64,000 bases of DNA from UBA6055 sp965203755. Lineage in GTDB: Bacteria; Chloroflexota; Anaerolineae; Aggregatilineales; Phototrophicaceae. Under the pieces are notes generated by a model. It was not told the origin of the DNA, ran no database searches, and saw only the letters and a program-made list of their open reading frames with translations. This document shows, in pieces, positions 1-6,818 of this stretch (its first letter is position 1; every line of letters starts with the position of its first letter). Both the position numbers and the translations under genes were made by a program. The stretch covers positions 1,550,001 to 1,614,000 of the forward strand of contig OZ241910.1 in the NCBI GenBank assembly GCA_965203755.1. The letters are read 5' to 3'.

Positions 1-122
1 TCCGACCATTCATCGGTCGAGCCATCGCTGCGCGCGAATGACCCGGTGATGACCGCCGCCCGAATAGGTTCTTCTTGGTTCGCCCAACTGATGATTTTGT
101 CGAGGAGTTCGCGCCTTGGCAC
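1..122 (-). CDS. aminoglycoside 6-adenylyltransferase-like protein, N-terminal fragment
   Basis: Only the first 40 or so codons lie in the window; the gene runs off the left edge. Reading leftward from a GTG at 122-120 gives MPRRELLDKIISWANQEE followed by IRAAVITGSFARSDGSTDEW. This resembles the start of ANT(6)-type streptomycin adenylyltransferases, where a helix ending in a W-A/x-E pattern precedes an I-R-A-V-x-x-x-G-S motif, the first part of the nucleotidyltransferase active site. No ATG is available; an in-frame ATT at 140 and a stop 24 bases further upstream limit the choices. It is divergent from rsfS. Chromosomal relatives are often general nucleotidyltransferases, so a resistance role is not implied. 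The catalytic aspartates lie outside the window. Confidence 0.6.
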   Translation of the reverse strand, partial: MPRRELLDKIISWANQEEPIRAAVITGSFARSDGSTDEWS

Positions 123-144
123 GGCTTCGCGCTCTGGAATGTGA

Positions 145-174
145 TTGTTCCGCTTCGATATTCTGTGTTAAAAT
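145..174 (+). promoter_or_regulatory. predicted sigma70-type promoter for rsfS
   Basis: TTGTTC at 145-150 and TAAAAT at 169-174 are separated by 18 bases, placing a start near 181, about 20 bases before the chosen ATG. Found by eye only. Confidence 0.45.
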
Positions 175-199
175 AGGGATACCCTTTGAAAAGAATACG

Positions 200-565
200 A
201 TGGAGACCTGTTATTTGCAATCATTAGAACTTGCACATCATATTGTTGACCTTGTCGAAGACCGCAAGGCAGAGGACATCCTCTTGCTGGACTTGCGGCC
301 CGATAATATCATCGCCGATTTTTTTGTCATCTGTTCCGGCGGCAATGAGCGTCACCTGCGCGCCTTGACCGAACTTGTCCGCCAGGATGTGAAAGCGAAT
401 TACCGGCAGATGCCTTTTACCAACGAAGGAACGGCTGAGAATGGCTGGGTTGTGATGGACTATGGCGATGTCGTCGCGCATTTTTTCTCGCCGGAAAAAC
501 GCGATTTTTATGATCTGGAAGCATTGTGGGATGCGGCTTCAAAAGTCATGCTGCGGATTCAATGA
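200..565 (+). CDS. rsfS: ribosomal silencing factor RsfS
   Basis: A 121-residue protein of the RsfS/Iojap family. Members bind ribosomal protein uL14 and block joining of the 30S and 50S subunits when nutrients are scarce. Visible family features are the early helix LAHHIVDLVEDRKAEDILLL, the segment IIADFFVICSGGNERHLRAL (the D-x-F-V-I-C-S-G core), and the C-terminal WVVMDYGDVVAHFFSPEKR followed by FYDLEALW. The open frame extends upstream to 116, but that part has no family similarity. The ATG at 200 gives normal length and sits just behind a plausible promoter. The ribosome binding site is weak. In many bacteria rsfS follows nadD; here it stands alone, divergent from a nucleotidyltransferase gene. 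Confidence 0.93.
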   Translation: METCYLQSLELAHHIVDLVEDRKAEDILLLDLRPDNIIADFFVICSGGNERHLRALTELVRQDVKANYRQMPFTNEGTAENGWVVMDYGDVVAHFFSPEKRDFYDLEALWDAASKVMLRIQ

Positions 566-650
566 GCGGACATCTGCCGCAAGCGCCGCCGGCTGTATGA
601 AATCCTGGAGCGGAAAGGACAGGCATGATGCAAACCCTGATAATTGAAGT

Positions 651-1490
651 TTACCGAGCTTTCCGCAGCGATTGCAGGATAAATACCAGCGCAAACAAGG
701 CGCTCAAGGTCAGCACGATACAGGCGCCGGATGGAATATCGAGATAGTAAGAGAAGTAAAATCCGATTATGCCGCTGATGATGCCAATCAGGCTGGCGAC
801 CGCGATCATCTGATGCAGACGTTTGACCAATAAGCGGGCGGTGGCGGCCGGCGTAATCAGCAAGGCCAGCATCAGCGAAATGCCGACGGCCTGCAGGCTG
901 GCGACAATGGTCACGGCGATGAGAATCAGGAGCAGGATACGGAGCGATTCCACCGGCAGCTTGAGGCTGTGCGCCAGGCTCAAATCAAAGCTGATGACGA
1001 GGAACTCCTTGTATAGCAGGGCGATGATGGCCAGCACAGCCGCCCCCATTGCGGCCATCAAAGCGAGGTCGTTTTGGGCGATGCCGTTAATGCTGCCAAA
1101 GAGGATGTGCGTCAGGTCAATGGCGTAGCTGGATTGAGTGCTGACAATGGCGATGCCGAGCGCAAACATGGTCACGAAGACAATGGCAACGGCGCTGTCT
1201 TCTTTCAGGCGGTCGCTGCGGGTCAGCCAGGCGATGACCAGCGCCGAGACAATGCCGGCGCCCAATCCACCGACAAAGAGGCTGCTGCCGATGCTGCCAC
1301 TGGCGGTATAGGATAAAGCGATGCCGGGCAAAATGGTATGGGTCAGCGCATCGCCAAGGAAAGCCATGCCGCGGACCACCACAAAACAGCCCACGACCGC
1401 ATTGATGCCGCCAACCAGAATCAGCGCCAGCATACCGCGTTGAATAAAGGCATAGTTCAGAGGTTCAGCCAAGAAGCCAGCGATGTCCAT
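651..1490 (-). CDS. znuB: metal (zinc/manganese) ABC transporter permease
   Basis: A 279-residue membrane protein of the ABC-3 family (ZnuB/MntB/TroC), the channel-forming subunit for divalent metal import. It has about eight hydrophobic segments and the typical early sequence FVVVRGMAFLGDALTHTILP, in which the R-G-x-x-x-x-G-D-A-x-x-H pattern is diagnostic. The C-terminal part LLITPAATARLL is also typical. I chose the ATG at 1490 because a GGAGGG ribosome binding site lies just upstream; a longer frame to 1553 would overlap the preceding ATPase gene. It is the last gene of the znuA-znuC-znuB order. Zinc is favoured over manganese because of the His-rich binding protein, but substrate cannot be read from the permease. 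Confidence 0.92.
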   Translation of the reverse strand: MDIAGFLAEPLNYAFIQRGMLALILVGGINAVVGCFVVVRGMAFLGDALTHTILPGIALSYTASGSIGSSLFVGGLGAGIVSALVIAWLTRSDRLKEDSAVAIVFVTMFALGIAIVSTQSSYAIDLTHILFGSINGIAQNDLALMAAMGAAVLAIIALLYKEFLVISFDLSLAHSLKLPVESLRILLLILIAVTIVASLQAVGISLMLALLITPAATARLLVKRLHQMIAVASLIGIISGIIGFYFSYYLDIPSGACIVLTLSALFALVFILQSLRKAR

Positions 1491-1518
1491 ATTACCCTCC
1501 CCCCGGCCGGGATGCTGA

Positions 1519-2322
1519 CTAAATATCAGCAGCTTGTCGTTGTGCTGAAACACCGGCGCAGCAATCGCTAAAGGCCGTTACTAGATTCTTCGAACTCAAC
1601 ACAATCTGCGGCTTGCCGAAGTCCAGCAGCGTCCCATTTTTCAGGATGATGGTTTTGTCGAAACGCTGGGATGCTTTTTCCATGTGATGGGTGGACAGCA
1701 GGACAGTAATGCCCTGCCGCGTTAAGCTGTCTAGGGTTTCTGTGATTTCGCGCTCCGATGCGCGGTCGACGCCGGTAAAAGGCTCATCCAGCAGCAGGAC
1801 GCGGGCTTCCTGCGCCAGCGCCCGCGCAATAAAAACCCGCCGCCGCTGCCCGCCGCTAAGTTCGCTGATTTGCCGGGCAGCAAAATCGTTCAGGCTAAGA
1901 TGATCGAGAATGCGGCGCACGACGGCGCCGTCTTTTTTGCCGGGCAGCCGAAACCAGCCAATATGACGGCTGCGGCCCATCATAACGACATCGAGAACGG
2001 AGACTGGGAATGACCAGTCAATGTCGTTTTGCTGGGGTACATAACCGACCTGGCTGTGCCGGCTGTGACCGTCTTCCCCATAGATGGAGATATGCCCGGC
2101 GATAATCGGAAGCAGGCCGACAATAGCTTTGAAGAGAGTGCTTTTGCCGGCGCCGTTGGCTCCGATCACCGCGACCCGTTCGCCCGCCGCCACGTTGAAA
2201 CTGATGTTTGAGATCACATGGCGGTCGCTGGGATATCCGGTTTTCAGATTGTTCACCGCCAAAGCCGGCTGGCTGAGGCTGATGCCTTTTTGCTTGGCGA
2301 GAGATAATCCGAATCTGACCAT
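1519..2322 (-). CDS. znuC: metal (zinc/manganese) ABC transporter ATPase
   Basis: A 267-residue ABC ATPase that powers the metal importer from the cytoplasmic face. Walker A is GANGAGKST (about residues 54-62), the Q-loop is VGYVPQQ with the D-W-S-F-P sequence typical of the ZnuC/MntA group, the signature is LSGGQ (about 155-159), Walker B is VLLLDEP (about 175-181) and the switch His lies in LLSTHHM. Start ATG at 2322 is preceded by a GGGAAG ribosome binding site. Its 3' end lies 28 bases before the permease start and its 5' end 38 bases after the binding-protein gene, so the three genes are almost certainly one transcript. The last 25 residues after the ATPase fold are poorly conserved. Confidence 0.93.
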   Translation of the reverse strand: MVRFGLSLAKQKGISLSQPALAVNNLKTGYPSDRHVISNISFNVAAGERVAVIGANGAGKSTLFKAIVGLLPIIAGHISIYGEDGHSRHSQVGYVPQQNDIDWSFPVSVLDVVMMGRSRHIGWFRLPGKKDGAVVRRILDHLSLNDFAARQISELSGGQRRRVFIARALAQEARVLLLDEPFTGVDRASEREITETLDSLTRQGITVLLSTHHMEKASQRFDKTIILKNGTLLDFGKPQIVLSSKNLVTAFSDCCAGVSAQRQAADI

Positions 2323-2360
2323 GCTTCGCTTCCCTTTTGGCTTATGCCTGATGTTTCAAA

Positions 2361-3647
2361 CTATTCATCGCCGTTCAGCGCGTCAATGATAGCAGTCAAG
2401 TTGTAGCGCATATAATCCAGGTAAGTCGCGGCCGGCCCGTCGCTGGCGCTAAGCGTACCGCTATAGAGAACGACAAGCTCGGCGGCGGTTTCGCGGGCAA
2501 TCGTCCGCATGATGTTTTCGTTGACGAAGGTTTCGCCGAAGATGGCCGGCACGTCTTCAGCCTTGATGAGGTCAATCAAGGCGGCGACATCGCGGGCGCT
2601 GGGTTCTGATGTGGTTGAGCCGCCGGGTATCACCGTGTCGATGATTTTGAAATCATAGCTGGCGGCCAGGTATCCCAATGAATCGTGGCTGGTAATCAAG
2701 ATGCGTCTTTGCTGTGGCAGGGCATCCAGCGCCGGCTCGATAAACTCTTCGCTCAAGGCAAGCAGTTCATTGAGGTAAGCGGCGGCATTTGCGGCGTAGA
2801 CGGCGGCGCTGTCGGGGTCAGCTTGGGAAAGGCTGTCGCGGATCATCAGCGTCCAGTACATGACATTGCGCGGGTTCATCCAGACATGCGGGTCACAAAC
2901 GCCATGGCTGTGGCTGTCGTGATCGTCGTCGTCATCATGATGGTCGGCGCCGCAGTCAATCTCTTCCAGGCGGCCCAGCGCGGCAGCGTCGTCATGCGTA
3001 TGTTCATCATCCGAAAGCATAGCCAGTTCGCGGTCGTGCTGTTCACAGTCGGCGCTGGTTTCCATCTCATGCTCGTCGTGGTCTTCATCATCATGTTCGT
3101 CGTGGTCTTCATCGCCATGTTCGTCGTGGTCTTCATCGCCATGTTCGTCATGGTCTTCATCATTATGTTCGTCGCGGTCTTCATCATCATGCTCGTCATG
3201 GTCTTCATCGCCATGTTCGTCGCGGTCTTCATCATCATGCTCGTCGTGGTCTTCATCATCATGCTCGTCGTGGTCTTCATCATCATGCTCGTCCGGCGCC
3301 GATGAACCGATGGCGATGATTTCGACGCAGGCGGAAGCGGCAATGATGCTGACGTCGTCGGCTGCGTTTTCGATGGCTTCAAGCAGCTGCTCTTCAAAGC
3401 GAGCGCCGTTGACAAAAACAAGCTGGGCGTCGGCAATCGCCGTCAGATCTTTGGGGGTTGGCTGGAAGTTGTGCGGGTCGGCGCCTGCTGGCATCAGCAG
3501 GGTGATGTCGGCTTGGTCGCCGGCGACATGATGGACGACGTCTGCCAGGATGCTGTGCGAGGCAGCCACCTGCATACGATCATGCTGTGCGGCCAGCGGC
3601 ATGGATGAGACGATGATTCCGAGTACAATCAGGAGAGGGATAAACAT
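2361..3647 (-). CDS. znuA: zinc ABC transporter substrate-binding protein with long His/Asp/Glu repeat
   Basis: A 428-residue secreted metal-binding protein of the ZnuA/TroA family. A signal peptide (MFIPLLIVLGIIVSSMPLAA) is followed by ASHSILADVVHHVAG and LMPAGADPHNFQPTPKDL, the usual first ligand region. Further ligand segments are CDPHVWMNPRN and ILITSHDSLGYLA, and a late acidic ligand lies in IFGETFVNE. Between the first and second ligand regions is an enlarged His-rich loop of nine 8-residue units (DEHDDEDH and variants), then an irregular His/Asp tail ending in a run of Asp and His. Such loops are known in zinc-binding family members and probably collect or buffer metal. The start at 3647 was chosen because an upstream in-frame ATG at 3686 lies inside the promoter. 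First gene of the operon. Confidence 0.92.
   Translation of the reverse strand: MFIPLLIVLGIIVSSMPLAAQHDRMQVAASHSILADVVHHVAGDQADITLLMPAGADPHNFQPTPKDLTAIADAQLVFVNGARFEEQLLEAIENAADDVSIIAASACVEIIAIGSSAPDEHDDEDHDEHDDEDHDEHDDEDRDEHGDEDHDEHDDEDRDEHNDEDHDEHGDEDHDEHGDEDHDEHDDEDHDEHEMETSADCEQHDRELAMLSDDEHTHDDAAALGRLEEIDCGADHHDDDDDHDSHSHGVCDPHVWMNPRNVMYWTLMIRDSLSQADPDSAAVYAANAAAYLNELLALSEEFIEPALDALPQQRRILITSHDSLGYLAASYDFKIIDTVIPGGSTTSEPSARDVAALIDLIKAEDVPAIFGETFVNENIMRTIARETAAELVVLYSGTLSASDGPAATYLDYMRYNLTAIIDALNGDE
3078..3293 (-). repeat. 24-bp minisatellite, nine units, inside znuA
   Basis: Nine consecutive in-frame 24-bp units encode DEHDDEDH with His/Arg at unit position 8 and Asp/Gly/Asn at position 4; a tenth degenerate unit follows. 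Unit length is a multiple of three, so gain or loss of units keeps the reading frame and changes only the length of the metal-binding loop. Confidence 0.9.
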
Positions 3648-3684
3648 TTTGGAAACCTTTCGTGGATTATTGATACGAAGTCTC

Positions 3685-3714
3685 ATTATAACCAGAGACA
3701 GGCGCCGCTGTCAA
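3685..3714 (-). promoter_or_regulatory. consensus sigma70-type promoter of the znuACB operon
   Basis: On the minus strand TTGACA (3714-3709) and TATAAT (3690-3685) are both exact consensus hexamers with an 18-base spacer, about 40 bases before the znuA start. The spacer contains the short palindrome GGCGCC. I could not recognise a Zur or MntR box with confidence. Confidence 0.75.
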
Positions 3715-3794
3715 GCTCTGATCGCTGCGGACTTTTCAGATGAGGGACTTGCGGATAAACTTGGCTCGGCGATGCAAACTAGGCTGGCATATTT

Positions 3795-5207
3795 ATGATT
3801 CGACCGCCCGCTCTGCTTGAAGACACACAGCCAAACCCGACCTTGCGGCATCGCGGGCAAGGCCGCTGGCTGTTGATGGCGGTCATCGCATTGACCTCAT
3901 GCACGTTGGTTTTGACGTTGGCGCTGCTGTTCACTTCGCGGCTAAGCCGAAGCGCCGCCGGCGTCCAGTCCGGCGAGCCAATCACAGCCGATAGCGATGC
4001 GTTTTCGCCTGATCGGTTCGATTCTCTTCCCGGCGGCGCCAAGCGGACGCGCGAGGTCTCGATAGTGGTGAATGGCAGCCGGCGGACAGTGAATACGGCG
4101 CTTGACAATCCGCTGGAAATTTTGCAAAGCGCGAAGATTGATGCCGCCGCCGGCGACATAATCCGGGTCAATGGGGCGCTCGCCAGCCTGGCGGCGCTGC
4201 CTGACTGGACGGTCCCGGCGGAACGCATCGAAATCCGAAAAGCCGTTCGGCTGACGATCCTGGATGATGGCCGACAGTCCAGCCTTGTCACGGCGGCCGA
4301 TACCGTTGGCGAGGCTCTGTTTGAAGCTGGTCTCAATCTGTATTTGACCGATGAGGTCGCGCCGCCGCTGGAGACGGTCATTGACGGGGAGATGACCATC
4401 GCGATTAAGCGAGCGATCCCGGTCGCGCTTGTGGTGGATGGCGTTCGGATTGAAGCCCGCGCCAATGCGGAAACAGTAAATGCGGCGCTGGCTGAACTGA
4501 ACTCGCCTCTGTTTGGATTGGATTATGTGATACCGGCGGGAGACACCGCCATCAGCGAAAATATGACCATCGAGATTGTGCGCGTCACCGAAGAAGCGGT
4601 GGCGCAGACCGAAACCATTCCCTATCAAGTGCGCTATCAGGCCGATGCCGACATGAATCTCGACGAAAGGGCAGTCATTCAGGTCGGGCAGAACGGCACC
4701 CGGGAAATACGCAGTCGAGTTCGCTATGAAAATGGCTTTGAGGTTAGTCGAATCGCTGCTGAAACCGTTATGGTCAAAGCGCCGGTGGATCAGGTGATTG
4801 GGTATGGCACCAAGGTGGTCCTGCATACCGCGCCGGGGAGTGCGCTTAAATACTGGCGCAAGCTGCGGATGTATGCCACATATTATCACCCGGCGGCGCT
4901 CGGCGGCGACAATATCACGGCGATTGGGGCGAAACTTGAAAAAGGCATCGTCGCGGCCGACCCCAAAATCATTCCATATCGGGCCAATGTCTTTGTGCCG
5001 GGGTATGGGCATGGGCAGATGGCGGACACTGGCGGGCCGCGGAGCTCGCCCTATTGGATTGACCTTGGTTACAGCGATGAGGACGTGGCTGATGGCAAGG
5101 TGGCATGGCATTGGTATGTTGATGTGTATTTGCTGGCGCCGCCCCCCGCCAAAATCAACTACCTGCTGCCAACGTGGACGCCGCTGCGGAACAGGCCGGA
5201 CAACTGA
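3795..5207 (+). CDS. membrane-anchored DUF348/G5/3D domain protein
   Basis: A 470-residue protein with a single N-terminal membrane segment (about 25-47) and an extracellular part. Two to three DUF348-like units occupy about 86-260 (for example VVNGSRRTVNTALDNPLEIL), a G5 domain lies at about 262-337, and a C-terminal 3D domain at about 358-445 includes MYATYYHP, AADPKIIPY and the MADTGG segment, whose Asp411 matches the second conserved Asp of 3D domains. The order DUF348-G5-3D is that of YabE/Rpf-like proteins of Gram-positive bacteria, which act on or bind peptidoglycan. The 3D domain resembles MltA-type lytic transglycosylases. It faces away from the zinc operon and shares the intergenic region with it. 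No other muralytic domain is fused. Confidence 0.85.
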   Translation: MIRPPALLEDTQPNPTLRHRGQGRWLLMAVIALTSCTLVLTLALLFTSRLSRSAAGVQSGEPITADSDAFSPDRFDSLPGGAKRTREVSIVVNGSRRTVNTALDNPLEILQSAKIDAAAGDIIRVNGALASLAALPDWTVPAERIEIRKAVRLTILDDGRQSSLVTAADTVGEALFEAGLNLYLTDEVAPPLETVIDGEMTIAIKRAIPVALVVDGVRIEARANAETVNAALAELNSPLFGLDYVIPAGDTAISENMTIEIVRVTEEAVAQTETIPYQVRYQADADMNLDERAVIQVGQNGTREIRSRVRYENGFEVSRIAAETVMVKAPVDQVIGYGTKVVLHTAPGSALKYWRKLRMYATYYHPAALGGDNITAIGAKLEKGIVAADPKIIPYRANVFVPGYGHGQMADTGGPRSSPYWIDLGYSDEDVADGKVAWHWYVDVYLLAPPPAKINYLLPTWTPLRNRPDN

Positions 5208-5247
5208 ACTCCAAGCCGGCATCTGTTTTTTTCCAAATCTGCAAGCC

Positions 5248-6688
5248 CTAATCAACCAGACGTTCGCCGGGCCTCATGTCCTTGCCTTCAAAACCAGGGA
5301 AGTCCGGCGGGTACTTGCGAACGCGGAACAAGAGATTCCGGTCGCCAAAATCAATGCCTTCAGGATTAGGCGGCTCGCCCTGTCTAATCAAGCCATTTCT
5401 GGTTTTGGGATTCACAAATTCCCAGACCACCTCGCCATCCGGCCGAACTTCAATCAGCCGCCCATGAAACCCTTCGGTAATCAACGTATTGCCGTTCGGC
5501 AGCCGTTGGACACCCGATAGAACGCGAGAGTAAAACCCATCGGCGGCATAAGACCAAACAATCTCCGCTTCCTGACTCCAATCATAGCTGCCGTCAGACC
5601 GCAGCGGGAGCTTCAATTCCATAATGGAAGAATGCTCTTCATCCGTATAGATCTGGTTTCGATTGTTAAAGAGGAGGATATTGCCCGCGCCCGGCAGACC
5701 AGCATCAATCCAGTGAACGTCATGCTGGGCGAACAGCTGACGGTCCTCCAGACGGATTCCCCCCCCCCCCCCCCCCCCGCATATATGCGAATGGATTGCC
5801 CCAGCGATACAGCAGATCGCCAGCCGAACCAGCCGCCGCTTCCGTAGACAGGCTGTGATCGATGATCCAAAATTCATCAAATGACCGCACGCTTAGCACA
5901 ATTTGATCCAGTTCAGGATGATAGTTGACCGAATTGCTGTGCATCCAATCGCCGGGGCCTCTAACGTTTGTAGCTGGCACCCCCTTTAGAAAATACGACT
6001 GATAGTTGATGTCGATGCGGCGCCGAGGCTCATCAATGGCGCCGTAATTGGGCAGTTCAGAGTCAAAATCCTGCGCCAGATGATCCCAAGCATCCCACTG
6101 CCAGACAACTTCATCGGTCGAAGGGTCAATCTCGATGATGATGTCGGGAAGCAGATACCTATGGTCTCTAAACTCGGTATTGACAAAGTGAGTATCCAGC
6201 CCCATCGCCACCGCTTCATCCAGCGAATGATAATCCCAGGCAATCACAAGGATGCTGCCGTCCGGCATGATATCAATCCCATGATGCTGATGAGTTTCGG
6301 CGCCGATGAACTGGTATTCCCAGACCAATTCACCGTCCCATGTATATTCCCGTATGCTCCCATTAAAACGATTAGCCCCCGGTATAAGGGATGTATCCAC
6401 GGCGTCTCTGGCGCCGGCGACGACCATCAGATTGCCATTTTCAAGCAGATGCGCCTCGGTGACACCAGTCGTTCCTTCAATATGCCAGGTACGTATGATC
6501 CGCCCGTCATTGTCCATCAAGTAGACTGATTCATCGGTCATCGGTGTAAGTAGAACATATCCATCATAAGCGCCGTCGGCGTTCACCATGACGCCAACGG
6601 TTCTTTCCTGCGCCAGCGCCGGAACAGATGTCAGCAGCAAAACAAGCAGAATCAGTGACTTTCGGCTGATGCTGAACAGCATGGGCAT
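5248..6688 (-). CDS. arylsulfotransferase (ASST) family protein, split by a 20-base homopolymer
   Basis: Two overlapping frames together encode one secreted arylsulfotransferase-like beta-propeller of about 480 residues. The first part starts at ATG 6688 with an AAGGAAAGG site and a signal peptide (LILLVLLLTSVPALA). It continues through GETHQHHGID-like and DWMHSNSVNY segments to LLYRWGNPFAYM. There a run of 20 G on the coding strand (5778-5759) shifts the frame, and the product ends after AVRPA at 5720. The second frame resumes with IRLEDRQLFAQHDVHW and ends at 5248. Removing one G (19) or adding two (22) joins both halves exactly. The homopolymer encodes a glycine loop at a position where relatives have a short variable loop. 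Family enzymes move sulfate between phenolic compounds; substrate unknown. As written the gene is out of frame: phase-variable, a pseudogene, or a sequencing error. Confidence 0.85.
5759..5778. repeat. 20-base poly-C/poly-G tract inside the arylsulfotransferase gene
   Basis: Twenty consecutive C on the plus strand. The right end abuts and shares one base with a 12-bp perfect palindrome (CGCATATATGCG, 5778-5789). Tract length sets the reading frame: 3n+1 (16, 19, 22) is in frame, 20 is not. Confidence 0.95.
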
Positions 6689-6748
6689 TGACCTTTCCTT
6701 TTGGCAGACTGACCGATATCCCCAAGGCAAGCGATATCCGCATAGATA

Positions 6749-6777
6749 AATCTATTCAAATCATCTGCGTTTGTCAA
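6749..6777 (-). promoter_or_regulatory. predicted sigma70-type promoter of the arylsulfotransferase gene
   Basis: Minus strand TTGACA (6777-6772), 17-base spacer, TAGATT (6754-6749), about 60 bases before the ATG at 6688. Confidence 0.6.
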
Positions 6778-6818
6778 ACGTCAAAATGCGCTCTATGTTG
6801 AATGCGGTATGCTTCGGC

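Noticed and set aside
3078..3293. Regular 24-bp repeats resembling a CRISPR array
   Set aside because: Units are directly tandem with no spacers and lie in frame inside znuA.
2685..3305. 206-residue plus-strand frame with hydrophobic repeats
   Set aside because: It is the antisense of the His/Asp/Glu repeat of znuA; no ribosome binding site, and the repeats follow from the minus-strand codons.
3942..5255. 437-residue minus-strand frame
   Set aside because: Shadow of the G5/3D gene; Arg/His-rich composition and no recognisable motif.
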